This document shows, in pieces, positions 1 through 9,227 of a stretch of DNA of 47,875 nucleotides. The notes beneath the pieces were generated by a model that saw only the letters and a list, made by a program, of their open reading frames with translations, was not told the DNA's origin and ran no database searches. Source of the stretch: Candidatus Parachristensenella avicola (GTDB lineage Bacteria > Bacillota > Clostridia > Christensenellales > UMGS416); assembly GCA_904420205.1 (NCBI GenBank), contig CAJFUN010000004.1:1-47875 (forward strand). Reading direction: 5' to 3'. The position numbers were made by a program, and so were the translations under genes. Numbering within the stretch: position 1 is the first letter of the stretch; every line of letters begins with the position of its first letter.

Positions 1-72
1 CCAAATCGTTGCCACGGAGGGCATCAAGCCTTGGAAAACCCAGTAATCACGGGCTTTTTCTGGTCTCTGAAA

Positions 73-1605
73 TCATTCCCACTCGATGGTTCCTGGAGGC
101 TTACTCGTAATATCGTACACGACGCGATTGACGCCGGGCACCTCATTGATTATGCGCTCGGAAACACGCCGAAGCAGGGGATAGGGCAGTTCAGCGAATT
201 CCACGGTCATGGCATCTGTGCTGGTCACCGCGCGAATGGCGACCACATAATCATAGGTGCGGGCGTCACCCATCACCCCTACCGACTGCACGCCGGTAAA
301 TACGGTAAAATACTGCCAAATCGCTTCAGATAAGCCGGCATTGGCCACCTCTTCACGGAAAATAGCGTCGCTTTCGCGGACGATCCGAAGCCGGTCCTCC
401 GTTACCTCTCCCATGACGCGGATGGCCAGACCGGGACCGGGGAAGGGCTGGCGCCAGACCAGATGATGGGGGATACCCAGCGACTCGCCCAGACGGCGGA
501 CCTCATCCTTAAAAAGGGAGCGCAGCGGCTCGACCAATCCCTTGAAATCGACCTGGTCGGGCAGTCCGCCCACATTATGGTGGCTCTTGATAACGGCAGC
601 CTGCCCGCTTCCTGACTCAATGACGTCAGGATAGATGGTGCCTTGCACCAGCCAAGGCGCCCCGCCCAATCTACGGGATTCCTCCTCAAAGACGCGAATG
701 AATTCCTCGCCAATGATTTTTCGCTTGCGCTCTGGCTCGGTTACGCCGGCCAGTTTGGATAAAAAGCGCTGTGAAGCGTCGACCTTGACAATATGGATGC
801 CCAGCGTCTGCTGATAATAGGCCATGACCTCGTCCGCCTCATGCTTGCGTAGCAGGCCATGATCCACAAAAATGCAGGTCAGACGGTCGCCAATGGCGCG
901 GTGCACCAATACGGCGGCCACCGAGGAATCAACGCCTCCGCTGAGGCCGCAGATTACCCGATCGCTTTCGCCCACCTGGCGCTGGATCTGCTCTACCAGA
1001 TAACCGCCTAGGTTTTCCATGTGCCAGTCACCCGTGCAGCCGCAAACCTCATAGCAGAAATTGCGAATCATGGCGCTACCATTCGGCGTATGCCGAACCT
1101 CCGGATGGAATTGGAAACCATATAACCGGAGGTTATCATTGGCAAAGGCGGCATAGGGGCAGTGCTCCGTATGGGCGATACCGCAGAATCCCTCAGGCGC
1201 TTCGGCTACCGCGTCATTATGATTCATCCAAACAAGCTCGCCCTTGAGCCCCTTAAAGAGCGGATGATTCTCCAAGGTAATAAAGGTGCGGCCAAATTCC
1301 GGTACAGAGGCTTTATCCACGCGCCCGCCCATAAGCTGGGTGATCACCTGCATCCCATAGCAGATTCCGAGCACCGGTACGCCCAGCGACAATATGCTCC
1401 GATCGCACAGCTTTGCCTCGGGTAAGTATACGCTGTCAGGGCCGCCCGTCATAATAATGCCTTTCAGGTTTTCGCCACGGATCTTTTCTATCGGCGCATC
1501 ATATGGAATGATTTCCGCATAGACGCCATTGTCTCGGACGCAGCGGGCGATGAGTTGATTATACTGGCCGCCAAAGTCCAGCACCACAATCCTTTCGTGC
1601 TCCAT
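73..1605 (-). CDS. guaA: GMP synthase (glutamine-hydrolysing)
   Basis: Converts XMP to GMP using ATP and glutamine-derived ammonia, the last step of de novo GMP synthesis in the cytosol. The 510-aa protein is the usual length. It has an N-terminal class I glutaminase with the nucleophile Cys82 in GICYGMQ and the partner His167/Glu169 in FHPEV, then an ATP-pyrophosphatase domain with the P-loop SGGVDS at 222-227. It ends in the typical GMP synthase dimerisation domain with the C-terminal KPPGTIEWE. The ATG lies behind a clear AAGGAGG. It is downstream of glnN on the same strand, separated by a hairpin, so it probably has its own promoter. Family assignment is certain from these motifs. Confidence 0.97.
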   Translation of the reverse strand: MEHERIVVLDFGGQYNQLIARCVRDNGVYAEIIPYDAPIEKIRGENLKGIIMTGGPDSVYLPEAKLCDRSILSLGVPVLGICYGMQVITQLMGGRVDKASVPEFGRTFITLENHPLFKGLKGELVWMNHNDAVAEAPEGFCGIAHTEHCPYAAFANDNLRLYGFQFHPEVRHTPNGSAMIRNFCYEVCGCTGDWHMENLGGYLVEQIQRQVGESDRVICGLSGGVDSSVAAVLVHRAIGDRLTCIFVDHGLLRKHEADEVMAYYQQTLGIHIVKVDASQRFLSKLAGVTEPERKRKIIGEEFIRVFEEESRRLGGAPWLVQGTIYPDVIESGSGQAAVIKSHHNVGGLPDQVDFKGLVEPLRSLFKDEVRRLGESLGIPHHLVWRQPFPGPGLAIRVMGEVTEDRLRIVRESDAIFREEVANAGLSEAIWQYFTVFTGVQSVGVMGDARTYDYVVAIRAVTSTDAMTVEFAELPYPLLRRVSERIINEVPGVNRVVYDITSKPPGTIEWE

Positions 1606-1640
1606 ACTTCCTCCTTCAAAAAATGGTTACCTTCAAATGG

Positions 1641-1667
1641 CAAAAGGTGCGCCCGATGGGTGCACCT
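1641..1667 (-). terminator. Hairpin between glnN and guaA
   Basis: The inverted repeat AGGTGC...GCACCT is followed by TTTTG on the minus strand. It sits after the glnN stop and before guaA. It can end glnN transcripts, but because a candidate guaA promoter lies upstream of it, it could also attenuate guaA. Confidence 0.55.
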
Positions 1668-1690
1668 ATTACCATGGATGGGACAAATCT

Positions 1691-1719
1691 ATTATACGCT
1701 AAAAAGCAGCGCTCCGTAA
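1691..1719 (-). promoter_or_regulatory. Candidate guaA promoter
   Basis: On the minus strand a TATAAT -10 (1691-1696) is preceded, with a 17-nt spacer, by the weak -35 TTACGG (1714-1719). It overlaps the end of glnN. The -10 is perfect and the -35 is poor. Confidence 0.4.
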
Positions 1720-3782
1720 GTGGGGAAGGGCCAGTAATTTTCTCCAACAATTCCCTCCAATTCATCGGCAACTGCACGAAGCTCTTGCATGGCGGCAAAT
1801 ACCGTATCCTTGTAATAAGACGCCTCCTCGGTCACATTTCGGCAATTCTTGGCTCCCAGCACAGCCTGATCCAGGGCCTCAATCTTCCGGTAAAGGCAGC
1901 CGGTGAGCCGCGAAAGCCGGGCAACCATATGCTGCTCCATGGAGCAGTCGAGTTCATTGGAGAGGGACTGTTTAGCCAGGGCCGTATCGGTCAGCGTACG
2001 GGTAAACTGTGTGACAGCCGGCAGGATGTCTTTGCGGGCCATATCCAGCATGGTTAACGCCTCAATATGCAGCACCTTGGCATAGTTTTCCATCAGGATC
2101 TCGTAACGGGAGCGCATCTCACCCTCGGTGAACACATGCTGACGGGTGAATAGAGCAATGTTACGGTCGCTAATAAAGTAGGGAAGCGCGTCCACTGTGG
2201 TTTTAAGGTTCAGAAGTCCTCTGCGCTCCGCCTCCTGGAGCCATTCGTCTGCATAGTTGTCGCCATTAAAGATGATTCGCTTATGTTCACGGATGGTGCG
2301 CTTGATGAGCGCTGTCAGGGCGGGCTTAAAGTCCTCAGCCCCCTCAAGCTCCGTGGCAAATTCATCCAGTACGTCGGCCACGATCGTATTGAGTACAACG
2401 TTGGGTCCGGAGATGGAGAAGGTAGAACCCAGCATGCGGAATTCAAACTTATTGCCCGTAAAGGCAAAAGGCGAAGTACGATTGCGATCCGTGGTATCCT
2501 TTGGGAATTTCAGCAGCACATCAGTCCCAATCTCCATCATGGGCCGGATGCGCTGATCATAACTCTCACCGTTTTCAATGGAATGTAGTACCGCTGTCAG
2601 TTCATCGCCCAGGAACATGGAAACGACGGCGGGCGGTGCCTCATTTGCGCCCAAGCGGTGGTCATTGCCCGCGCTGGCTACGGAAATGCGCAGTAGATCC
2701 TGATGCTCATCGACCGCCTTGATAACAGCTACCAGGAACAGTAAAAACTGCGCGTTTTCCTGGGGAGAGTCGCCGGGCTCCAGCAGGTTAATCCCAGTAT
2801 CGGTGGAGATCGACCAGTTATTATGCTTGCCGCTGCCGTTAACGCCGGCAAAGGGCTTCTCGTGCAGCAGGCAGGCCAGGCCATGGCGGTCGGCGATCTT
2901 TTTCATCATCTCCATCGTCAACTGATTATGGTCTGTGGCAATATTGGTGGTTCCGAAAATCGGCGCTAGCTCATGCTGAGCCGGGGCTACTTCGTTATGC
3001 TTCGTTTTCGCTAGGATCCCCAGCTTCCACAGCTCTTCATCCAACTCTTTCATAAAGGCGGCGACCCTGGGCCGCAGCGCACCAAAGTAGTGATCTTCTA
3101 GCTCCTGTCCCTTGGGCGGCTTTGCACCGAACAAGGTGCGTCCGGTGAAGATTAAGTCCTTCCGCTGGTTGTATAGGGATTTATCGATAAGAAAATATTC
3201 TTGTTCCGGACCGACGGTCGTTAGCACAGACTTTGCGCGGGTATTGCCAAAGAGCCGCAGGATTCGCAGCGCCTGGCGGTTGATGGCATCCATGGAGCGA
3301 AGAAGGGGCGTTTTTTTATCCAGCGCTTCGCCGCCATAGGAACAGAAGGCCGTTGGGATACATAAGGTATCATCCTTAATAAAGGCATAGCTGGTGGGAT
3401 CCCATGCGGTATAGCCGCGGGCCTCAAAGGTGGCGCGTAAGCCGCCGGAGGGAAAGGAAGACGCATCCGGCTCGCCTTTGATGAGTTCCTTGCCGGAAAA
3501 CTCCATAATGACGCCCCCGTCACCAGTGGGTGAGATGAAGCTGTCGTGCTTTTCCGCGGTAACACCCGTCATCGGTTGGAACCAATGGGTAAAATGAGTG
3601 GCGCCCTTCTCTACTGCCCAGTCTTTCATGGCGTTGGCCACGACATTGGCAACGGCGCCATCCAGGGGCCTGCGATCCTGAATCGTCTTGTGCAGCGCCT
3701 TATAGGTTTCTTTGGGAAGGCGCTGGCGCATCACCGCATCATTGAAAACCTGGCTACCAAAGACTTCGATGGTGTTCTTCAT
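1692..3782 (-). CDS. glnN: Glutamine synthetase type III (GlnN)
   Basis: ATP-dependent glutamate + ammonia to glutamine. At 696 aa it matches the long GSIII family, unlike the ~440-aa GSI encoded at 9228. It carries the GSIII-type N terminus (VFGSQVFND) and the glutamine synthetase core with [22 protein letters not shown] and [12 protein letters not shown]. The reading frame can be extended to a GTG at 3791, but that GTG overlaps the Shine-Dalgarno AGGAG (3791-3795), so the ATG at 3782, 8 nt downstream of it, is the likely start. The leader contains a hexaloop hairpin/terminator matching that of the divergent glutamate synthase cluster, which suggests common nitrogen control by antitermination. 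Confidence 0.95.
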   Translation of the reverse strand: MKNTIEVFGSQVFNDAVMRQRLPKETYKALHKTIQDRRPLDGAVANVVANAMKDWAVEKGATHFTHWFQPMTGVTAEKHDSFISPTGDGGVIMEFSGKELIKGEPDASSFPSGGLRATFEARGYTAWDPTSYAFIKDDTLCIPTAFCSYGGEALDKKTPLLRSMDAINRQALRILRLFGNTRAKSVLTTVGPEQEYFLIDKSLYNQRKDLIFTGRTLFGAKPPKGQELEDHYFGALRPRVAAFMKELDEELWKLGILAKTKHNEVAPAQHELAPIFGTTNIATDHNQLTMEMMKKIADRHGLACLLHEKPFAGVNGSGKHNNWSISTDTGINLLEPGDSPQENAQFLLFLVAVIKAVDEHQDLLRISVASAGNDHRLGANEAPPAVVSMFLGDELTAVLHSIENGESYDQRIRPMMEIGTDVLLKFPKDTTDRNRTSPFAFTGNKFEFRMLGSTFSISGPNVVLNTIVADVLDEFATELEGAEDFKPALTALIKRTIREHKRIIFNGDNYADEWLQEAERRGLLNLKTTVDALPYFISDRNIALFTRQHVFTEGEMRSRYEILMENYAKVLHIEALTMLDMARKDILPAVTQFTRTLTDTALAKQSLSNELDCSMEQHMVARLSRLTGCLYRKIEALDQAVLGAKNCRNVTEEASYYKDTVFAAMQELRAVADELEGIVGENYWPFPTYGALLFSV

Positions 3783-3837
3783 GGCATTCACTCCTAAAGT
3801 TTATTTACGCCGGCCAGGGCGCGTCTGTCGCAAATCA

Positions 3838-3887
3838 ATAAAAAAAGAGGCGCCGTAGGTCATGAAAACCTACAGCGCCTTTGCTGT
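3838..3887 (-). promoter_or_regulatory. ANTAR-type antiterminator/terminator in glnN leader
   Basis: Read on the minus strand, a hairpin with a 5-bp stem (ACAGC/GCTGT, 3887-3872) presents the six-base loop AAAGGC. The loop and 3' arm are reused as the left arm of a 12-bp terminator stem (AGGCGCTGTAGG with CCTACGGCGCCT, one G-U pair) followed by CTTTTTTT. The two folds exclude each other. ANTAR proteins are known to bind hexaloops with A at position 1 and G at position 4, which this loop satisfies. Only one hexaloop hairpin is seen here rather than the two of the classic motif. Confidence 0.75.
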
Positions 3888-3897
3888 GTACGGTTGC

Positions 3898-3927
3898 AGT
3901 ATAGGCCTCCATCGCTGCTTTTGTCAA
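3898..3927 (-). promoter_or_regulatory. glnN promoter
   Basis: Minus-strand -35 TTGACA (3922-3927), 18-nt spacer and -10 TATACT (3898-3903). Transcription should begin near 3891, only a few bases before the hexaloop hairpin. Confidence 0.8.
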
Positions 3928-4001
3928 GGCCCTTTTTGTGATTTGTGCAAGTTTTCTTATTTCGCCTTGCAATCTAGGAAGGATTCACTATTACGCCGTC
4001 C

Positions 4002-4030
4002 TTGACGAACCCCGAATTATCCGGTATAAT
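4002..4030 (+). promoter_or_regulatory. Promoter of the glutamate synthase cluster
   Basis: -35 TTGACG (4002-4007), a 17-nt spacer and a perfect -10 TATAAT (4025-4030). The predicted start near 4037 gives a leader of about 90 nt holding the attenuator. It is divergent from the glnN promoter about 75 bp away. Confidence 0.85.
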
Positions 4031-4045
4031 ATCCCGCATAAGCAA

Positions 4046-4109
4046 GGTGAACAAAGGCGTTCACTGAAGGACGAGGCGATCGTCCTATCAGTGGACGCCT
4101 TTTCTTTTT
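4046..4109 (+). promoter_or_regulatory. ANTAR-type antiterminator/terminator in GOGAT leader
   Basis: A 6-bp hairpin GTGAAC/GTTCAC (4047-4064) has the loop AAAGGC, identical to the glnN leader. Bases 4054-4067 also form the left arm of a 14-bp terminator stem whose right arm is 4088-4101, followed by TTTTCTTTTT ending two bases before the Shine-Dalgarno. An extra 7-bp hairpin (AGGACGA/TCGTCCT) sits inside the terminator loop and may correspond to the second ANTAR stem, though its loop is 5 or 7 nt rather than 6. Confidence 0.8.
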
Positions 4110-4125
4110 GAAGGAGATCGATAGG

Positions 4126-5217
4126 ATGAAAAAAGAAGGCCAAATCAGAATCCCATCCGGATGCGCAATCTCCGGCGTGTTCGCCAGGGATGGTAAGCCG
4201 ATCAGCGGCGAGGTAATGATTCGCTCCATTGCAACCATGCACGAGCGCTCCAACGGACTGGGCGGCGGGTTTGCCGGATATGGGATTTACCCGCAGTATA
4301 AGGATCTCTATGCATTCCACGTCTTTTATGATACGCCTGAGGCCAAACACGCTTGCGAGGTATTCCTGGAGCGCCACTTCGATGTGGTGAACCTCTCCAA
4401 GATTCCGGTACGCAAAACGCCGCGAATCGTCGACGAACCTTTGATTTGGCGGTATTTTGTTACACCATTGCCCACCAAACTCGCCTCCAGCCAGCTGGAA
4501 GAAAAGGAATTCGTCGCGCGCTGCGTGATCCGGATCAATAGCACCATTGAAGGCGCTTATGTATTTTCCTCGGGCAAAAACATGGGTGTATTCAAGGCGG
4601 TGGGTTATCCCGAGGATGTCGGAGACTTCTACCGGCTGGAGGAATATGAGGGATACTGCTGGACAGCCCATGGGCGTTATCCCACCAATACGCCAGGTTG
4701 GTGGGGCGGGGCGCATCCTTTTGCTCTCTTAGATTATTCCATTGTGCATAACGGCGAGATCTCCTCCTATGACGCCAACCGGCGCTTTATCGAGATGTTC
4801 GGTTATCAATGTACCCTTTTAACCGATACGGAGGTCATTACTTATATGATCGATTATCTGGTACGCCGCCAGGGGCTGAGCTTCGAGGAAGCGGCTCAGG
4901 TGATCGCGGCGCCATTCTGGTCGACCATCGACCGCATGGACGAAACAGACCGCCGACGAATCACCTATTTACGTAGTGTATTCTCCAGCCTTTTGATCAC
5001 CGGCCCCTTTTCCATTCTGGTGGGGTTTGACGGCGGCCTAATGGCTTTGAACGACCGGCTAAAGCTGCGCTCCATGGTGGTAGCAGAGCATGGAAAAAGA
5101 GTTTATATCGCTAGTGAGGAATGCGCGATCCGGGCGGTGGATCCGGATGTAACCCGTGTATGGGCGCCCCAAGGTGGGGAGCCGGTGATCGTGAGATTGG
5201 AAGAAGGTGCATGCTGA
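4126..5217 (+). CDS. Glutamate synthase, class II glutaminase subunit
   Basis: Releases ammonia from glutamine for glutamate synthesis. The 363-aa protein corresponds to the glutaminase domain of GltB encoded as a separate gene. The nucleophile is likely Cys13 in PSGCAISGVF, so a short propeptide must be removed to expose it. Other class II features are GYCWTAHGRYPTN, the VHNGEISSY loop and DTEVITYMIDY. The ATG at 4126 follows AAGGAG (4111-4116), and the upstream in-frame TTG at 4108 would lie in the terminator T-run. It overlaps the next gene by TGATG, so the two are probably coupled. Expression should depend on the leader attenuator. Confidence 0.9.
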   Translation: MKKEGQIRIPSGCAISGVFARDGKPISGEVMIRSIATMHERSNGLGGGFAGYGIYPQYKDLYAFHVFYDTPEAKHACEVFLERHFDVVNLSKIPVRKTPRIVDEPLIWRYFVTPLPTKLASSQLEEKEFVARCVIRINSTIEGAYVFSSGKNMGVFKAVGYPEDVGDFYRLEEYEGYCWTAHGRYPTNTPGWWGGAHPFALLDYSIVHNGEISSYDANRRFIEMFGYQCTLLTDTEVITYMIDYLVRRQGLSFEEAAQVIAAPFWSTIDRMDETDRRRITYLRSVFSSLLITGPFSILVGFDGGLMALNDRLKLRSMVVAEHGKRVYIASEECAIRAVDPDVTRVWAPQGGEPVIVRLEEGAC

Positions 5218-6722
5218 TGGCTATTCGATATGTATATCCCGAGTATGAGGTGATTCGCAATGCCGATCGCTGTATCGCCTGTCGTGTCTGCGAGAGGCAA
5301 TGTGCCAACGATGTACACCTTTGGGATCCGGAAACCGGAAAAATGACGGCAGACGAATCCAAATGCGTGAACTGCCACCGCTGCGTTTCTCTATGCCCGA
5401 CACGAGCCCTAAAAATCGTCAAAAGCGACCATACTTTTCGAGCGAACGCATCCTGGGGCGCGCAGGATATTAACGATATTTATCGTCAGGCCGGCACGGG
5501 CGGCGTGCTGCTCTCCTCGATGGGTAATCCAAAGCCTTATCCTATTTACTGGGACAAAATGCTGATCAATGCGTCCCAGGTGACGAATCCTTCTATCGAT
5601 CCTCTGCGGGAACCCATGGAAACACGAGTATTCCTGGGAAAAAAGCCGGACGCAATTGAGCGTGACGGCCAAGGCCGAATCATTCCAAGGATGGATAAGC
5701 AGCTGGAGCTCTCGGTTCCTATTATGTTTTCGGCTATGTCCTATGGGTCCATCAGCTACAATGCCCATGCCTCCCTGGCACGAGCGGCCCGGCAGTTGGG
5801 CATCCTTTACAATACCGGCGAAGGCGGACTGCACCAGGATTTCTATCCCTATGGTCCCAATACCATCGTGCAGGTGGCCTCCGGCAGGTTTGGCGTTCAC
5901 AAGGACTATTTGGAGGCTGGCGCGGCGATTGAAATCAAGATGGGACAGGGCGCGAAGCCGGGCATCGGAGGCCACCTGCCCGGGGCTAAAATCGTAGGGG
6001 ACGTATCCAGGACCCGCATGATTCCTGAGGGAACCGACGCAATTTCGCCGGCGCCCCATCACGATATCTATTCTATTGAAGACTTGCGGCAACTGGTGAT
6101 CTCCCTGAAGGAGGCCACGGAATACCAAAAACCCATTATCGTCAAAATTGCCGCGGTTCACAATGTGGCGGCTATTGCCAGCGGAATTGCCCGTAGCGGC
6201 GCGGACATCATCGCTATCGACGGCTTCCGGGGCGGCACCGGAGCGGCGCCCACCCGGATTCGCGACAATGTAGGCATCCCCATCGAACTCGCGCTGGCCG
6301 CCGTGGATCAGCGGCTTCGGGACGAGGGGATCCGCAACCATGTGTCCTTGGTGGTAGGCGGCTCCATCCGCAACAGTGCCGATATTATCAAGGCCATCGC
6401 CCTGGGTGCGGACGCAGTCTATATTGGAACCAGCGCATTGCTGGCATTGGGATGTCATCTTTGCCGCAGCTGCCATTCGGGCAAATGCAACTGGGGGATC
6501 GCCACCCAGCGCCCGGATCTCGTCAAGCGGCTTAACCCTGATGTCGGGTGCGAGCGCTTGGTTAATCTCGTTACCGCATGGAAGCATGAAATCAAAGAGA
6601 TGATGGGTGGTATGGGGATTAATTCGATCGAAGCGCTTCGCGGAAACCGGTTGATGCTGCGCGGCGTAGGGCTTACTGATAAAGAACTAAGCATTCTGGG
6701 CATCCAGCATGCAGGAGAGTAG
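5217..6722 (+). CDS. Glutamate synthase, ferredoxin + FMN central subunit
   Basis: Catalyses reductive transfer of ammonia to 2-oxoglutarate on FMN. The 501-aa protein begins with a two-cluster ferredoxin domain (Cys19/22/25/29 and Cys50/53/56/60). The glutamate synthase TIM barrel follows, with EGGLHQDFYPYG, GQGAKPGIGGHLPGAK and IDGFRGGTGAAPT. The typical Fe-S site CHLCRSCHSGKC is near the C terminus. The ATG at 5217 overlaps the upstream stop (TGATG); the ATG at 5211 is an alternative. This is the stand-alone archaeal/clostridial arrangement of GOGAT, with separate genes for the other GltB domains on both sides. Confidence 0.92.
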   Translation: MAIRYVYPEYEVIRNADRCIACRVCERQCANDVHLWDPETGKMTADESKCVNCHRCVSLCPTRALKIVKSDHTFRANASWGAQDINDIYRQAGTGGVLLSSMGNPKPYPIYWDKMLINASQVTNPSIDPLREPMETRVFLGKKPDAIERDGQGRIIPRMDKQLELSVPIMFSAMSYGSISYNAHASLARAARQLGILYNTGEGGLHQDFYPYGPNTIVQVASGRFGVHKDYLEAGAAIEIKMGQGAKPGIGGHLPGAKIVGDVSRTRMIPEGTDAISPAPHHDIYSIEDLRQLVISLKEATEYQKPIIVKIAAVHNVAAIASGIARSGADIIAIDGFRGGTGAAPTRIRDNVGIPIELALAAVDQRLRDEGIRNHVSLVVGGSIRNSADIIKAIALGADAVYIGTSALLALGCHLCRSCHSGKCNWGIATQRPDLVKRLNPDVGCERLVNLVTAWKHEIKEMMGGMGINSIEALRGNRLMLRGVGLTDKELSILGIQHAGE

Positions 6723-6730
6723 GGGGCTGT

Positions 6731-7162
6731 ATGAAACCGATTCAAGTCAGGGAAGAGTGGTGTCTTGGGTGCCATCTTTGTGAATATTACTGTGCTTTCG
6801 CCAATTCAGGCGAAACGGACATGGTACGGGCACTCAAGGGTGTCTCCATCCGTCCGCGGATCCAAATCGAATCGAAAGGAGCGGTCAGCTTTGCCGTATC
6901 CTGCCGCCACTGCCAGGAGCCACTGTGCGTCAAGGGATGCATTACAGGCGCACTTGCCATAAAGGACGGCGTGGTATGTATCGACACGAATCGATGCGTG
7001 GGATGCTATACGTGCATTCTTCTGTGCCCCTATGGGGCAGTTATGCCAGGTGCCAGCGGGCATGCCGTACAAAAATGCGAGCTATGCACGACAAACGCAC
7101 AGGGAGAGCCCGCCTGCGTAAAGGGCTGCCCGAATCGCGCCATCTTATGGGAAAGGGGATAA
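6731..7162 (+). CDS. 4Fe-4S ferredoxin-type electron transfer subunit
   Basis: A 143-aa protein with four cysteine groups: CLGCHLCEYYC, CRHCQEPLCVKGC, CVGCYTCILLC and CELC...CVKGC. This is the pattern of iron-sulfur subunits such as those of the DmsB/HycB kind. It has no signal peptide and no membrane segment. It lies between the synthase and the FAD reductase, so it most likely passes electrons from the reductase to the synthase. That role is inferred from context. Confidence 0.85.
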   Translation: MKPIQVREEWCLGCHLCEYYCAFANSGETDMVRALKGVSIRPRIQIESKGAVSFAVSCRHCQEPLCVKGCITGALAIKDGVVCIDTNRCVGCYTCILLCPYGAVMPGASGHAVQKCELCTTNAQGEPACVKGCPNRAILWERG

Positions 7163-7167
7163 GCAGA

Positions 7168-8397
7168 ATGAAGCTTGTAATCATTGGAAATTCCGCAGCC
7201 GCCGTCGGCGCGATTGAGGGCTTCCGATCGCTGGACCCCCATTCCTCCATCACCGTCATCTCACGAGAGCCAGATTTTACCTATTCCCGTCCGCTGATCT
7301 CCTATTGGCTGGGCGGCAAGTGCACTGAATCGGGGATGCGTTATCGCGCACCAGACTTCTATGAGAAGAACGCCGTAACGCCTCGCCTTGGATACACGGC
7401 AGCCGCCATCGACGCCCGGCAGCATACCGTCCTGCTCGATGGAGGCGAATGCGTCGGCTATGATAAGCTGCTTGTAGCCACAGGCTCCCGGCCCTTCATT
7501 CCTCCCTTGGATGGACTGGAGGGCGTAGAAAAGAAATTTACCTTTCTTTCCAAGGCTGACGCACAGGGTCTCAACGAAGCTTTAACGCCCCAAAGCCGGG
7601 TGCTTATCCTGGGAGCTGGACTTATCGGGCTGAAATGCGCGGAAGGCATTGCCGGACGCGCCGCATCGGTCACCGTGGTGGATCTTGCCCCGCAGATTTT
7701 GAACTCCATTCTCGACGCTGAAGGCGCAAGTCGCGTGCAGGCGCATCTAGAGAAGCACGGAATCCATTTTATTCTGGGCGACTCTGCAGCTTCCGTGAGC
7801 GGGGGAGAAGCTCATCTTTCTTCCGGCGGGCGTGTGGCGTTTGATATTTTGGTCATTGCAGTTGGCGTGCGGCCGAATACGGAGCTGCTGGAAGCGGCGG
7901 GCGCCAAGGTAAACCGCGGCGTGGTAGTGGACGAGAACGGGGCCACCAGCCTGCCCGACATCTATGCCGCCGGCGACTGCGCCCAAAGCTTCGATCACCT
8001 CCGACAGGATCATCGGGTTTTGGCCTTGCTGCCCAACGCATATATGCAGGGGGAAAGCGCCGGTATCGCGATTGCCGGTGGTCAAAAGCCCTTTAACCAG
8101 GCAATGCCCATGAATTCCATTGGTTTTTTTGGCCTGCATATGATCACGGCCGGCGTCATGGCAGATGAGATGCTCGATGAAAGCCGCGAAGGCAGCTATA
8201 AAAAGCTCTTTGTGAAGGATGGCCGCCTTGTCGGCTATATCCTCATTGGAGACGTAGCCCGCGCGGGAATCTATACCGCTCTAATTCGGGAACGAACCGA
8301 TTTATCAACGCTGGATTTTGCGCTGATCGCCCAAAGGCCTCAGCTGATGGCCTTTTCGCGCCAGGTGCGCCAGGAAAAATTAGGAGGCTTTCGATGA
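7168..8397 (+). CDS. FAD/NAD(P)-dependent oxidoreductase of the GOGAT cluster
   Basis: A 409-aa pyridine nucleotide-disulfide oxidoreductase fold. It has an N-terminal FAD-binding segment (VIIGNSAAAVGAIEG), a central NAD(P)-binding Rossmann motif (VLILGAGLIGLKCAEG) and the second FAD motif TSLPDIYAAGDCAQ. There is no CxxxxC redox disulfide at the usual place, which fits NADH:rubredoxin/nitrite reductase-like members. The ATG at 7168 follows GAAAGGGG. It overlaps the next gene by ATGA. It probably supplies electrons from NAD(P)H or a ferredoxin to the glutamate synthase, in place of a GltD subunit. Confidence 0.88.
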   Translation: MKLVIIGNSAAAVGAIEGFRSLDPHSSITVISREPDFTYSRPLISYWLGGKCTESGMRYRAPDFYEKNAVTPRLGYTAAAIDARQHTVLLDGGECVGYDKLLVATGSRPFIPPLDGLEGVEKKFTFLSKADAQGLNEALTPQSRVLILGAGLIGLKCAEGIAGRAASVTVVDLAPQILNSILDAEGASRVQAHLEKHGIHFILGDSAASVSGGEAHLSSGGRVAFDILVIAVGVRPNTELLEAAGAKVNRGVVVDENGATSLPDIYAAGDCAQSFDHLRQDHRVLALLPNAYMQGESAGIAIAGGQKPFNQAMPMNSIGFFGLHMITAGVMADEMLDESREGSYKKLFVKDGRLVGYILIGDVARAGIYTALIRERTDLSTLDFALIAQRPQLMAFSRQVRQEKLGGFR

Positions 8398-9116
8398 TTG
8401 CGATTGACGCTATGGATATGCCCTATAGGAAGCTGAACGAAACGATCCGCTTGAGCGGTGAAAGGGAGGTGGTGGTGGAGCACTGCCTAGGGCAGCGGTA
8501 TATCGGCAGCGGCCTCTCCGATTCGTCCATCGAAATCCATGGAACTGCGGGTAACGCTCTGGGCGCTTATCTCAATGGCGCCCAGATAACCGTGATGGGC
8601 AATGCCCAGGACGCTACCGGCGATACGATGAACGACGGTCGAATTATCATCCATGGCTCTAGCGGAGACGCCACCGGATACGCTATGCGCGGCGGCCGAA
8701 TCTTTGTCCGGGAGAACGCCGGCTATCGGGCCGGTATCCATATGAAGGCCTATGAGCAGAAAATTCCCGTGCTCGTTATCGGTGGGCATGCCGGTAGTTT
8801 CCTCGGCGAATACCAAGCGGGCGGCCTTATCATCGTGCTGAATCTGCAAAACGACCCGCATCCTGTGGGAAATTTCTGCGGCACAGGCATGCACGGCGGG
8901 AAAATTTTCCTCTGCGGCGTCGCTGCGCCCAGGCAGCTGCCTAGTCAGGTGCTGCTGCAGCAGGCCGATGATGCGGCCCTGGAGGAGATTCGGGAACCGG
9001 TTGCCGAATTCTGCAGCTATTTCGGCCAGGATATCGATCGTGTTTTGGGCCGCAGCTTCTATGTGTTAACGCCCAATACCAGTAATCCCTACCATCAGCT
9101 TTATACCCATAACTGA
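8394..9116 (+). CDS. Glutamate synthase GXGXG (C-terminal) subunit
   Basis: A 240-aa protein matching the right-handed beta-helix domain at the C terminus of GltB. Repeating turns are visible: HGTAGNALGAYLNGA, MGNAQDATGDTMNDG and HGSSGDATGYAMRGG, with glycines at regular spacing. In GltB this domain is structural and links the glutaminase and synthase parts. Here it is a separate gene, overlapping the FAD reductase by 4 nt, so the full enzyme is made of at least four polypeptides. Confidence 0.9.
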   Translation: MIAIDAMDMPYRKLNETIRLSGEREVVVEHCLGQRYIGSGLSDSSIEIHGTAGNALGAYLNGAQITVMGNAQDATGDTMNDGRIIIHGSSGDATGYAMRGGRIFVRENAGYRAGIHMKAYEQKIPVLVIGGHAGSFLGEYQAGGLIIVLNLQNDPHPVGNFCGTGMHGGKIFLCGVAAPRQLPSQVLLQQADDAALEEIREPVAEFCSYFGQDIDRVLGRSFYVLTPNTSNPYHQLYTHN

Positions 9117-9162
9117 CCGCGGCCCTTTGGCGGAAAAAGCTTCATCCAAGGCGGATCACCCT

Positions 9163-9192
9163 TTTACAAATCAACCTAGCAACGTTTATAAT
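9163..9192 (+). promoter_or_regulatory. Internal promoter before glnA
   Basis: TTTACA (9163-9168), an 18-nt spacer and TATAAT (9187-9192). Transcription would start near 9199 with a very short leader. It allows glnA and the ANTAR gene to be transcribed without passing the attenuator at 4046-4109. Confidence 0.6.
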
Positions 9193-9227
9193 AGGAGGAT
9201 AAGCAACATGCCATGGAGGTAAGGATC

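Noticed and set aside
5409..6587. Long minus-strand frame (392 aa) opposite the glutamate synthase gene
   Set aside because: It is antisense to a clear FMN-synthase gene, has no ribosome site and no recognisable domain; long shadow frames are common in this GC-rich sequence.
9117..9186. A third hexaloop attenuator before glnA
   Set aside because: No A..G.. hexaloop hairpin overlapping a terminator could be folded there; the promoter lies downstream of it and leaves a leader of only about 28 nt.
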